Below, in pieces: positions 8,258 through 16,221 of a stretch of DNA of 64,000 nt. Both the position numbers and the translations under genes were made by a program. Position 1 is the first letter of the stretch; every line of letters begins with the position of its first letter. The notes under the pieces were generated by a model. That model was not told the origin of the DNA. It saw only the letters and a list, made by a program, of their open reading frames with translations, and searched no databases. Source of the DNA: DASRDR01 sp963812945 [NCBI: uncultured Candidatus Rokubacteria bacterium] (lineage in GTDB: Bacteria > Methylomirabilota > Methylomirabilia > Rokubacteriales); the NCBI GenBank assembly GCA_963812945.1, contig CAWEXD010000008.1:744001-808000 (forward strand), read 5' to 3'.

Positions 8258-9253
8258 GTGGAGGCGTCGCTCGCCGACCGCCTGGCCGCCATGCTCCCCA
8301 CTCCGACCGAGACGCTCCTCCTGCGGGGCGCGCTGCTCGGGCACGCTGACGCCTGGGAGGCCTGGGTCCGGGCGGTGGGCGATCCCGCGCGCGGGATCGG
8401 GGCGAACCGGGACGGAGTCCGGCGTCTGGCGCCGCTGCTCGCCCGGGGAATCGGCCGGCTCCCTGAATTTGGTCCCCCGGCCGCGCTGACTGCGCTCCGG
8501 GTGGCCGATCGGATGACGGAGAGCCGGAGCCGCACGTTCCGGGAGCTCGCCGGGTCAGCCCTGGCCGTGCTCCAGGGCGCCCGCGTGCCCTACGTCGTGC
8601 TGGGAGGCACTGCGCTCGCCGAGACGGTCTACCCCGTGCCGTCGCTCCGGCTCTGCCACGACGTCGATCTCCTGGTGCCCCGCTCGGCCTGGCGTGCCGC
8701 GACCCGGGCGCTGGCCCAACCGGGGTTCCAGCCCGTGGCCTGGTGGGCGCGCCCACGGTGGGAGGACGGGCGAGTGCTGGTCCACTCGTCGGGGCTGCCG
8801 ATCGTGCTTCACGAGCGCCTCTTGACGGCGCCGTTCGACCGACCGCCGATCGAGGAGACGGAAGTGCGGGAGGTGGCCGGGGTCGACTCGCCGGTGCTCG
8901 CGGCCGAGGCCGCGCTCGTGCGCGGGTCGTGCCATGCCGTCTCGACGCCCGCGTACCCGGGCGTGCAGTGGATGGCCGACGCCTGGCACCTGCTCAGGCG
9001 CTCTCTTTCGCTCGACTGGGATCGCCTGCTCGCCCAGGCGAGCGACGAGGCGCGGGCCGTGACCCTCGGCGGCGTGCTGCGCCGTCTCGTCCGGGACCTG
9101 GGCGCGGAGGTGCCAGACGAGGTCCTCCGGAAGCTCGAGCGCCCGCCGGCGTCTTCCTGCCGGGTGACGGTGCGGGGCGCGCCGCTCCCGTTGAGAGTGG
9201 CTCGCGGGATCATGGCTCGAGCCGCGGCGCTCCGCCGGCGCGCGTCGCGCTGA
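8258..9253 (+). CDS. Nucleotidyltransferase-fold protein (NTP_transf_5 type)
   Basis: Protein of 331 residues with the hallmark of the uncharacterised NTP_transf_5 family: YVVLGGTALAETVYP followed by LCHDVDLLVPRS at about residues 111-145, i.e. the GG...DhD nucleotidyltransferase active-site pattern. Members commonly sit beside PqqD-like, HprK-like and lasso-peptide or exopolysaccharide genes, which matches this operon. The N-terminal 100 residues and the helical C-terminal half are not individually recognised. GTG start three bases after the previous stop. It is the last gene of the run. The reaction, possibly nucleotidyl transfer to a small molecule or peptide, is unproven. Confidence 0.75.
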   Translation: MEASLADRLAAMLPTPTETLLLRGALLGHADAWEAWVRAVGDPARGIGANRDGVRRLAPLLARGIGRLPEFGPPAALTALRVADRMTESRSRTFRELAGSALAVLQGARVPYVVLGGTALAETVYPVPSLRLCHDVDLLVPRSAWRAATRALAQPGFQPVAWWARPRWEDGRVLVHSSGLPIVLHERLLTAPFDRPPIEETEVREVAGVDSPVLAAEAALVRGSCHAVSTPAYPGVQWMADAWHLLRRSLSLDWDRLLAQASDEARAVTLGGVLRRLVRDLGAEVPDEVLRKLERPPASSCRVTVRGAPLPLRVARGIMARAAALRRRASR

Positions 9254-9293
9254 CACGACACCGTCGGCGCCACGCCAAGTCGTGGGGTCGGGA

Positions 9294-9322
9294 TTGCGCC
9301 CCGGTACGTCGGTTGCTAGCGT
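9294..9322 (+). promoter_or_regulatory. Candidate promoter giving a leaderless transcript for the M48-like lipoprotein gene
   Basis: TTGCGC at 9294-9299 and TAGCGT at 9317-9322 are 17 bases apart, and the GTG start at 9329 lies 6 bases beyond the -10 box. Transcription would begin at or next to the start codon. There is no Shine-Dalgarno sequence. Prediction from spacing only. Confidence 0.4.
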
Positions 9323-9328
9323 GAGGCT

Positions 9329-10075
9329 GTGACTGTCCGGACACGGCCGCTCGTCCTCGGGGCCGCGCTGGCCGTCTTGACCGCCTGCGCCGCGGCGCCC
9401 GAGTCGGTCAAGCCGCGGGATCTCACCCCCGCCGAGCGGGACAGCCTCTCCCAGACTCTGGAGCCCATCCTCACCGCCGCCGGTCTCTGGCGCGGGCCGG
9501 CCGACGGGTGTGCCGCGGCGTTTGGTGTCGTAGAAGGGGAGCCGATCGTGATCCTCGTCACCCCGCATGCGCCGTGCCGGGTCAAGCTGGTCCTCACGCA
9601 GGGCGCGCTGACGAAGCTCGATCGCGAGACCCTCCGGGTCGTGCTGGCCCACGACCTCGCGCACATGCAGCTCGGGCATCCGGAGGCGCGCCAGCAGCGG
9701 GAGGAGGAGCGGAAGAAGACCGAGAAGCAGGTCGGCACGGCCACGGGCGCGGCGAAGAAGGCCGCGAGCTTCATCCCCGGCGTGGGCGGGCTCGTCGGGA
9801 AGGGGATCGGCACGGCCAGGAAGGCCGCGACCGCGGTGATGGAGGCGCACGGGAATCCCTACCTTCCGGAAGAAGAGCACGCGGCGGATGCGCTCACCAC
9901 GACCTACCTGAGCCAGGCCGAGCCGAGCGGGTGCGCCCTCGCGACGCTCCTCCGGGAGAGGCTCCGCAGCTCGTCGGAGGACGCCTGGACGCTCTGGGTC
10001 CACCAGCACCCGGTTTTCGCCGAGCGGGTCGCCGCCGTCGCCGCGCCGTGCCCCCACGTCGGGGTCAGACTTTGA
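9329..10075 (+). CDS. M48-like metallopeptidase-fold lipoprotein with altered active site
   Basis: Lipoprotein of 248 residues: hydrophobic signal peptide ending in the lipobox LTAC (Cys20). A zinc-protease helix VVLAHDLAHMQLGH lies at residues 105-117. The M48 consensus HExxH here reads HDLAH (108-112), so the catalytic Glu is Asp. The third-ligand motif ExxAD is kept (E183-HAAD187). A Gly/Ala/Lys-rich insert (about 134-170, GVGGLVGKGIGTARK) separates the two motifs. It is probably periplasmic, anchored to the membrane. An E to D change often cripples such enzymes, so activity is doubtful. The last residues and stop lie inside a palindromic repeat. Confidence 0.65.
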   Translation: MTVRTRPLVLGAALAVLTACAAAPESVKPRDLTPAERDSLSQTLEPILTAAGLWRGPADGCAAAFGVVEGEPIVILVTPHAPCRVKLVLTQGALTKLDRETLRVVLAHDLAHMQLGHPEARQQREEERKKTEKQVGTATGAAKKAASFIPGVGGLVGKGIGTARKAATAVMEAHGNPYLPEEEHAADALTTTYLSQAEPSGCALATLLRERLRSSSEDAWTLWVHQHPVFAERVAAVAAPCPHVGVRL

Positions 10076-10132
10076 CTTCGGGACAATTCCCGAAGGGCGG
10101 CCCAAACTGTCCGGAAGTCAAAGTCTGACCCC
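10061..10132. repeat. 72-bp palindromic repeat, copy 1
   Basis: Two 25-base arms (10061-10085 and 10108-10132) form an inverted repeat with one mismatch around a 22-base centre. Each arm begins or ends with GGGGTCAGACTTTGACTTC or its complement. The left arm supplies the stop codon of the lipoprotein gene, and the right arm abuts the GTG start of the next gene. Further copies occur at 16144 and 18290. No transposase is nearby, so it resembles a REP/MITE-like non-autonomous element. Confidence 0.85.
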
Positions 10133-11023
10133 GTGCCGATCGAGTGCCGGTTTCTCGCGTCCTCCGATGCATATGAGCGCACGGTGACCGCCTGGGTCGA
10201 CCGAGCCGAGGGCGCGTTCCTCGAGCTCCGCGCGCGCCTCTCGGACGGGCAAGTCGACCTCGAGGTTGGCCTCGTCGCCGAGCCGTCGCCGAGCTATCGG
10301 CTTTCTCGGGCGTGGGCGACGCCGCGGTCCGAGGCGACTCGACAGCTCTGCGGCTCCCTCCTGGAGGCGTACGAGGGCGTCGGGGCTCTTCGCGTCGTCG
10401 CCGGATTCCGCAGGGAGGTCGCGGGGCTCCTCGGCGGGCATCCGGCTGCTGACTACCTGCTCGACGCGACCCTCGAGGCCGCCCGCCTGTCGCGGCAGGT
10501 GACGCAGACCGACCTCCCCCTCGGGCCGCCCCTCGGCCCGGCGGAGTTCCACAGGCTCGACCTCGAGGCGTGGCCGGAGCTCGTCGACCTCTGCTTCACG
10601 TACCGGCGCGAGTCGGCCGCCCTCTTCACGGAACGCTCGGTGCGCACGCCGGCGATCACCGCGATGTACGCGTCGCCGCCCGGTCAGAAGCTCGTGTTCC
10701 ATCGCTACAAGCGGAGTCGGCTCGAGCGGGCAGGGGGCACGCTCTCCCTCTACCAGTCGATGTTCGACCAGGTGCACGGGTTCGAGCTCTGGTACGACGT
10801 GGACGGGCCGAGCCAGACAGTCGCGGATGCGAGGCTCATCACGCCCCGGTTGCCCTACATGGGGATTTGCGAGGAGCCCCAGCGGCGGGTCCGGGAGATG
10901 GTGGGCGTCACGCTCGACGCCGCGTGGCCCGCGGTCGTGCGCGCCAGGCTCGGTGGCCGCCAGGGCTGCTTCCAGCTGACGGACCTGACGAGCGACATCT
11001 TCCGTCTGCTGAACCCAACCTGA
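10133..11023 (+). CDS. Uncharacterised protein with two DUF2889-like segments
   Basis: Protein of 296 residues without signal peptide or membrane segment; function unknown. It shows two similar segments. One at about 60-125 contains ATPRSEATRQLCGSLLEAY, FRREVAGLLGGH and a following LLDAT. The other at about 240-296 contains RLPYMGICEEPQRRVREM, VRARLGGRQGC and FQLTDLTSD. The order (small residue, Cys, amphipathic helix, Arg-x-Leu-Gly-Gly, then a helix) recalls the DUF2889 family, which has no known activity. The assignment is tentative. The GTG start directly adjoins palindromic repeat copy 1, leaving no room for a ribosome-binding site outside the repeat. Confidence 0.6.
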   Translation: MPIECRFLASSDAYERTVTAWVDRAEGAFLELRARLSDGQVDLEVGLVAEPSPSYRLSRAWATPRSEATRQLCGSLLEAYEGVGALRVVAGFRREVAGLLGGHPAADYLLDATLEAARLSRQVTQTDLPLGPPLGPAEFHRLDLEAWPELVDLCFTYRRESAALFTERSVRTPAITAMYASPPGQKLVFHRYKRSRLERAGGTLSLYQSMFDQVHGFELWYDVDGPSQTVADARLITPRLPYMGICEEPQRRVREMVGVTLDAAWPAVVRARLGGRQGCFQLTDLTSDIFRLLNPT

Positions 11024-11042
11024 CACCCTGTCGACGGTCGGC

Positions 11043-12398
11043 TCAGGGGCTCGGCCGGGCCTCCGTCCCGAGGAGCGCCCTCACGGCCTGAAGCGCCGCG
11101 CGGTAGGCGCCCGGGTCAGGGCCGGAGGTCCCTCCCCGGACCACGCACGGGTCGTCGACGCTGAACGGCTGCCCCGTGTCCCGGTTCACGAGGTGACCCT
11201 CCGGGCGCTCTTCCCAGAAGCAGCGGCTGGCATTCTGCTCGCGGGGGTTGCGACGGGCCGTCCCGGCGCCCGGACGATCGAAGCCGTGGTGAGCCCCGGC
11301 GTACTCGGTGATCTGCGCGTCGGCGCCGGCTCGTCGGAGCCGCTCCACGTAGGCGCGACAGAGCTCGAGGGGGGCGAGGTCGTCGGCCGATCCGTGGAAG
11401 AGCCGGATCGGGCGGTCGCTCACCGTGAGGTCGCCCACGTACGTGTAGTAGCAGGGAGGGTAGAAGGCGATGTGGTGCGCGAACCGCGCGCCGGCCGGCC
11501 CGTACAGGCGCTGGAACCGCGTCAGCGCCGCGTACAGCGCGACGGCTCCGCCCTTGGAGAACCCCATGACGGCGATCCGCCCCGGGTCGATCCGGGGGTG
11601 CGTGGCCAGTAGCTCGAGGGCCCGGTAGGCATCGCCGACCATCGCCTGACTGCTGAGCTGCGCCTGGTCTTCCGCGGTGAACGTGATGCCACGGCCGGTG
11701 AAGCTGTCGAGGACGAACGTCGCGGCGCCGGCCTGGCGAAGCTCGTCGGCCCACCGGTCCTCGCGCGCGCCCACCCCGCCGGAGCCGTGAACGAGCACGA
11801 CCGCCGGGCTCCGCTCGACCCGCCCCGGGGGAAGCTCCAGGTCCCCCCAGATCAGGCTGGTGGTGGGCGGCGTGATCGCCTGGAGGAAGTTCGATGTCGT
11901 CGGCGTGGTGGTCCGGACGCCGATCCGGCCGATCGGCCCGGCCGCGAGCGTCGTGTGGAGCGCGGGGGGCGGACAGCCGTCCACGTAGCGCACCGACGTC
12001 GCGCTCGTGACTTCCCGCCCGTCGGCCAGCACGACGCGGAGCGTGTATCGGATCTCGCCCGGCGCCTTCCGCGGGGCGCCCCAGTGCAGGAGACGGCTCT
12101 CGAACCGGCCCTGGTCGGCGGTGGCGCGCTGGAGGTCGTCTCTGGTCGGGGTCAAGACGGAGCGGATTGGCTGCTCGCCGGGCCCGTCCCAGAGCCCCTG
12201 CACTTCGACGTCCTTCACGGCGGCCAGGCCGCCGGGAAGCCCCCGGTACCAGACCCCCCACCGGAACGTGTCCCGCAGGCACAGCTGGGGCGGATCGAAC
12301 CGGAACTGCTCGAGAGCGGGCTGCGCTTCCACGGCGAGCGGGGCGGCCAAGCAGGCGAGGCTCAGGATGCCGGTGAGAACAGGCCGTCGAGCCTTCAT
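11043..12398 (-). CDS. Secreted dienelactone hydrolase-family alpha/beta hydrolase
   Basis: Exported protein of 451 residues with an N-terminal signal peptide (LTGILSLACLAAPLAVEAQ). Residues about 25-160 form a beta-rich N-terminal domain of unknown role. The hydrolase domain follows: VLVHGSGGVGAREDRW (oxyanion region), nucleophile elbow GFSKGGA (Ser), an Asp region around FHGSADDLAPLELC, and the catalytic His in GAHHGFD. It probably hydrolyses an ester or lactone in the periplasm. It converges on the DUF2889-like gene with only 19 bases between the stops. An aggggg sequence ahead of the ATG may be the ribosome site. The substrate is unknown. Confidence 0.75.
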   Translation of the reverse strand: MKARRPVLTGILSLACLAAPLAVEAQPALEQFRFDPPQLCLRDTFRWGVWYRGLPGGLAAVKDVEVQGLWDGPGEQPIRSVLTPTRDDLQRATADQGRFESRLLHWGAPRKAPGEIRYTLRVVLADGREVTSATSVRYVDGCPPPALHTTLAAGPIGRIGVRTTTPTTSNFLQAITPPTTSLIWGDLELPPGRVERSPAVVLVHGSGGVGAREDRWADELRQAGAATFVLDSFTGRGITFTAEDQAQLSSQAMVGDAYRALELLATHPRIDPGRIAVMGFSKGGAVALYAALTRFQRLYGPAGARFAHHIAFYPPCYYTYVGDLTVSDRPIRLFHGSADDLAPLELCRAYVERLRRAGADAQITEYAGAHHGFDRPGAGTARRNPREQNASRCFWEERPEGHLVNRDTGQPFSVDDPCVVRGGTSGPDPGAYRAALQAVRALLGTEARPSP

Positions 12399-12510
12399 GT
12401 CAGCCCCCCTTCGGACCTGTTCGCGACCGACGTCGAATAGATCCGGACATCCATGCGCGGTGCGTCAGGCCGAACTGGGAACCCCGTGTCGAGCGGCGCC
12501 TGTCGCAGGC

Positions 12511-13260
12511 TCAGTCCGCGTAGGAGGGATCCTTCGCGTCCAGCAGCCGCTTCAGTTCCTCGAAGTGAGAGAAGGCCGCGTCCTTGTACTCCTCCCAGCC
12601 GCGGGCGGTGCGCTCGGCCACCTCGTCCGACATGACGTTGAGCGGCTGCCCGGTCGAGTAGGCCAGGACGAGCGTCTGGCAGGCGCGCTCGAGGTAGAAG
12701 AGGTCGTCGAAGGCCTCCGCGACCGTGGCGGCCACGACGAGGACGCCGTGGTTGCCCATCATCACGCGCCTCATGTTGCCCAGCACCTGCACGAGCCGCC
12801 GGCCTTCCTCCTCGTTGTCGGCGATGCCGCCGTAGCCGAGGTCGGTCGCGATGCGCTTGAAGTAGCGGGCCGTGTTCTGCTCGATCGGCGGGATGGCCGG
12901 ATCGGCCAGCGCGGCCACAGCCGTGGCGTAGGGCGGGTGGACGTGGAGGATGCACCGCGCGTGGGGGAGGGCTCCGTGGACGTGGCCGTGGATGCACCAC
13001 GCCGAGGCGTCCGGCGCGTCGGGCCGGCTCATGGTGAGGGGGTCGCCGGCATCGAGCAGAAGGAGCTCGCTCGCCTTGACGCGGGCGAAGTGCCGCCAGC
13101 GCGGGTTCATGAGGAAGCGCTTCCCGTCGGCCGACACCGCGAGGCTGAAGTGATTGGCCACTGCCTCGTGCCAGTCGAGCTCGGCCGCCAGCCGGAACGC
13201 GGCCGCGAGGTCGACGCGGAGCTGCCGCTCCATCGACTCGGCCATCCCGCTCTCCCGCAT
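12511..13260 (-). CDS. Class II aldolase/adducin-family protein
   Basis: Cytoplasmic zinc enzyme fold of 249 residues. The metal-binding His pair is visible in ILHVHPPYATAVAAL near residues 104-118, with a preceding HGHVHGALPHARC segment and GNHGVLVVAATVAEAF near 165-180, typical of fuculose-phosphate aldolase relatives. Members cleave or decarboxylate sugar phosphates or hydroxy acids; many annotated ones are uncharacterised. Starts at ATG 13260, or alternatively an in-frame ATG five codons later (MAESMERQ). It begins four bases after the stop of the 5'-nucleotidase-family gene, so the two are probably one operon. Confidence 0.8.
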   Translation of the reverse strand: MRESGMAESMERQLRVDLAAAFRLAAELDWHEAVANHFSLAVSADGKRFLMNPRWRHFARVKASELLLLDAGDPLTMSRPDAPDASAWCIHGHVHGALPHARCILHVHPPYATAVAALADPAIPPIEQNTARYFKRIATDLGYGGIADNEEEGRRLVQVLGNMRRVMMGNHGVLVVAATVAEAFDDLFYLERACQTLVLAYSTGQPLNVMSDEVAERTARGWEEYKDAAFSHFEELKRLLDAKDPSYAD

Positions 13261-13264
13261 GTCG

Positions 13265-15154
13265 CTAGCCCCCCACGCGGACGACTCGCGGCGTTCTGGG
13301 CGGATCGGGCAGGTCGACCCGCCGTCCGGGCTGGCGCGCGAAGTAGTCGATCAGGGTCTGCTGCTCCTTCTCGGTCACCGACACCTTCTTGGCTCCGGGT
13401 GCCTCGGACGCGGCCTTGAGGGCGACGTAGCCGTCGCCGCCGCCCATCAGGAACTCGTTGGTCGCCAGCGTGAAGCGGCGGGCGGGGTCGCCGACGAGGG
13501 CGAAGTTCTCGACGACGGTGTCCGTGGCCCCGCTGGCCCGCTGGACGCGCAGCGTCTTGACGCGCGAGGGCGTCGTGAGCGTGGGGCGGTCCGACAGGCC
13601 CGGCTTGCTCGGATCGAACTCGAGGTACGCGCCAGCCAGGTGAGGGAAGCGGCCGTCCGAGGCGGGGACGCGGCTCACGGCGTTCTCCATCGCCGCCAGC
13701 AGCCCGGCCGCCGTGATGTCCGAGATCGCGTGGGGATTGTCGAACGCGAGCGCGGTCGCGACCGTGAACCCGGTCGCCTGCGGGGCGGGGATGGAGCCGC
13801 GGATCCCGCCGCCGTTGGCGAGCGCGAGGTCGGTCTCCGGGACCTTGCTGCGCCCGAGCCAGAGCACGGAGTCGGCTATCAGGTCCCCGAGGTTGGTCTG
13901 CCGCGTCCGCACGTCGGCGCGCTCCCCATTCAACCGCGTCTGCGTCTCCCCGACCACGCGCAGGAGGCGCGAGATGAGCGGCGTACTCTGGAGGGCCTCG
14001 AAGCCGCGCTGGACCTCCGCCGGCGCCGCCGCCGGCCGCCCCGTCAGCTTCGCCACGTCGTCCACCCCCTGCTGGGTGGTCGCCACCGGCCCGCTCCGCG
14101 GATCGACCGACACCACGCGCCCCTGGGCGTCGAAGCCCACGATCAGGTTGCCGATGTAGCGATAGAGCTGGTCGCTGTTGAGGACCAGGACCGGGTGTCC
14201 GTCGCGGTCGGTCCGGCGGACGGGGTACTCCCCGAGAGGCTTGTCTCCGGGCCGCAGCCGGTTGAAGGGCCCGTTCGCCTCGGGACGGGCGATGAAACCG
14301 GTCGACCCGGCGGTGATGATGATGTCGATCCCGTGCATGTCCTTCGTGGACAGGGGGTCGGCGGTGAAGTCCTGGGCGTGGTCCACGAGGAGGATCTTGT
14401 CGATGCCCTTGGACTGTAGCAGCGTCACCTGCTCGAGCACCTGGCCGAGCGCGGGCACCAGCGGCTGGTTGTTGGCCGGGTTGCGGCCCCCGATGAAGTC
14501 GAGGCCGGGCGTGGTCTCGTTCGGGCGGAGGATGATGTTGAAGAAGTCGGCCGGCGCGCGGCCGATGAGGCCGATCTTCTGGCCGCCGACCTCGACGTAG
14601 GCGCTCCGGACGATGCGGCCCGCGTTCTCGACCACGCTGCCCCCGTCCTGTCCTATCCGGATGGGCGGCGTGCCGGGCTTCAGGCGCACCTTGCTGAAGT
14701 CGAGGTTCGCGGAGATGAAGGGGTACTTGGCCGCGGCCAGCATGCGGGCGAAGTCGTCGATGCCGCCGTCGACCTCGTGGTTCCCCATGCCGTTGGCCAC
14801 GAGGCCCATCGCGTTGAAGAACGCGATGTCGGCCATCCCGGGCGCGCCGAACGCGGGCACCTGCGCGGCCGCCTGATAGAAGGGCCCCGGCAGCGTGTGG
14901 TCGCCGGCCGTCACGTGGATCGAGTTCCGGCCGCCGGCGGGCGCCAGCGCCTTGAGCCCCGACGCCAGCGCCGCGTAATGGATGATCTTCGGCTCGAGCG
15001 TGATCGGGTCCACGAAGCCCGACTCGTTGTCGGAGCTGTGGAGCACCTGTAGTTCGAAGGCGGGGCGGTCCAGCGCCCGCTGAGAGCCGGAGCCGGCGCA
15101 GGCGGCCAGGAGGAGCGCGGTCAGCAGGATCAGGAATCGGCGGCCCCCGTTCAT
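13265..15154 (-). CDS. 5'-nucleotidase/UshA-family metallophosphoesterase lipoprotein
   Basis: Protein of 629 residues with a lipoprotein signal (LLTALLLAAC). The N-terminal metallophosphoesterase domain shows LQVLHSSDNESGF, TAGDHTLPG and NGMGNHEVDGG, i.e. the dinuclear-metal Asp, GD and GNHE motifs. The C-terminal nucleotide-binding domain shows LALANGGGIRGSI and LATNEFLMGGGDGY. The usual first motif Thr-Asn-Asp-x-His is altered to SSDNESG, and the later GSHSH metal motif reads ITAGSTGF, so the metal site or specificity may differ from UshA. A ggaggga precedes the ATG. Likely periplasmic nucleotide or phosphoester hydrolysis. Confidence 0.8.
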   Translation of the reverse strand: MNGGRRFLILLTALLLAACAGSGSQRALDRPAFELQVLHSSDNESGFVDPITLEPKIIHYAALASGLKALAPAGGRNSIHVTAGDHTLPGPFYQAAAQVPAFGAPGMADIAFFNAMGLVANGMGNHEVDGGIDDFARMLAAAKYPFISANLDFSKVRLKPGTPPIRIGQDGGSVVENAGRIVRSAYVEVGGQKIGLIGRAPADFFNIILRPNETTPGLDFIGGRNPANNQPLVPALGQVLEQVTLLQSKGIDKILLVDHAQDFTADPLSTKDMHGIDIIITAGSTGFIARPEANGPFNRLRPGDKPLGEYPVRRTDRDGHPVLVLNSDQLYRYIGNLIVGFDAQGRVVSVDPRSGPVATTQQGVDDVAKLTGRPAAAPAEVQRGFEALQSTPLISRLLRVVGETQTRLNGERADVRTRQTNLGDLIADSVLWLGRSKVPETDLALANGGGIRGSIPAPQATGFTVATALAFDNPHAISDITAAGLLAAMENAVSRVPASDGRFPHLAGAYLEFDPSKPGLSDRPTLTTPSRVKTLRVQRASGATDTVVENFALVGDPARRFTLATNEFLMGGGDGYVALKAASEAPGAKKVSVTEKEQQTLIDYFARQPGRRVDLPDPPRTPRVVRVGG

Positions 15155-15191
15155 CGTCGTGTCCCTCCGCGCGGGTGGTGGTCGCGCACGA

Positions 15192-16142
15192 TCACGATAG
15201 TGTGCGGAAACGGTCGGTGGCCTCGACGAGACGGTCGACGGTACCCGGCTCCATCGCCGAGTGCCCCGCGTCGGGGACCAAGTGGAAGGCGGCCTCCGGC
15301 CACTTCCGGTGGAGCTCCCAGGCCGAGACGGCCGGGCACACGACGTCGTAGCGCCCCTGGACGATGACGCCCGGGATGTGCCGGATCCGCTCGACGTCGT
15401 CCAGGAGCTGGTCCGGCTGGCGCAGGAACGACCCGTGGGCGAAGTAGTGGCACTCGATCCGCGCGAAGGCCTCCGCGAAGGTGTCGCCGCCGAACCGGGC
15501 GATCAGCTTCGGGTCGGGATGGAGCCGGCTCGTCGACCCCTCCCAGACGCTCCAGGCGCGCGCCGCCTGGGCGCGCACGTCCGGGTCCGGGCTCGTCAGC
15601 CGCCGGTAGTACGCGGCGACCAGATCGCCCCGCTCCGCCGCCGGGATGGGCTCGAGGAACGCCTCCCAGGCGTCCGGGAAGACGAAGCTCGCGCCTTCCT
15701 GGTAGAACCACCGGATCTCCTTCGGCCGGACCAGGAAGATGCCCCGGAGGATCAGCCCCCGGACACGCTCCGGATGTGTTTCCGCGTAGGCGAGCCCGAG
15801 CGTGCTGCCCCAGGATCCCCCGAACACGACCCAGCGGTCGATCCCGAGCTCCTCGCGGATCCGCTCCATGTCGGCCACGAGGTGCCAGGTCGTGTTCTCC
15901 TCCAGCGACGCGTAGGGCCGGCTCTTGCCCGCGCCCCGCTGGTCGGAGAGGACGATCCGGTACGCGGCCGGGTCGAAGAACTGGCGCTGGAACCCCTCCG
16001 TCCCGCCGCCCGGGCCGCCGTGGACGAAGAGGACCGGCTGCCCGTCCGGATTGCCGCTCTGCTCGTAGTAGATCTCGTGGAGCGGGGACACCTTGAGGTG
16101 CCCCTGCTGGTACGGCTCGATCGGGGGATACAGCTCGCGCAT
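15192..16142 (-). CDS. pip: Proline iminopeptidase
   Basis: Alpha/beta hydrolase of 316 residues that releases N-terminal proline from peptides. Diagnostic motifs are FVHGGPGGG (oxyanion hole), DQRGAGKS, the nucleophile elbow GGSWGSTLGLAYAETHP, RYDVVCPA (Asp) and PDAGHSAMEP (His). The early YEQSGNPDGQPV matches the family closely. The ATG at 16142 (MRELYPPIEPY) is the family-like start. The frame stays open for 25 more codons upstream, but these only translate palindromic repeat copy 2, whose edge lies one base before the ATG. Confidence 0.9.
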   Translation of the reverse strand: MRELYPPIEPYQQGHLKVSPLHEIYYEQSGNPDGQPVLFVHGGPGGGTEGFQRQFFDPAAYRIVLSDQRGAGKSRPYASLEENTTWHLVADMERIREELGIDRWVVFGGSWGSTLGLAYAETHPERVRGLILRGIFLVRPKEIRWFYQEGASFVFPDAWEAFLEPIPAAERGDLVAAYYRRLTSPDPDVRAQAARAWSVWEGSTSRLHPDPKLIARFGGDTFAEAFARIECHYFAHGSFLRQPDQLLDDVERIRHIPGVIVQGRYDVVCPAVSAWELHRKWPEAAFHLVPDAGHSAMEPGTVDRLVEATDRFRTLS

Positions 16143-16143
16143 C

Positions 16144-16215
16144 GGGGTCAGACTTTGACTTCCGGACACTTCGGGTTCGCGGGACCGAGTTGTCCCGAAG
16201 TCAAAGTCTGACCCC
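16144..16215. repeat. 72-bp palindromic repeat, copy 2
   Basis: Arms at 16144-16168 and 16191-16215 are 25 bases each, inverted with one mismatch, around a 22-base centre that differs from copy 1. The element fills the gap between two - strand genes: its left edge is one base from the proline iminopeptidase ATG, and its right edge is six bases from the aminotransferase stop. Confidence 0.85.
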
Positions 16216-16221
16216 ATCGGG

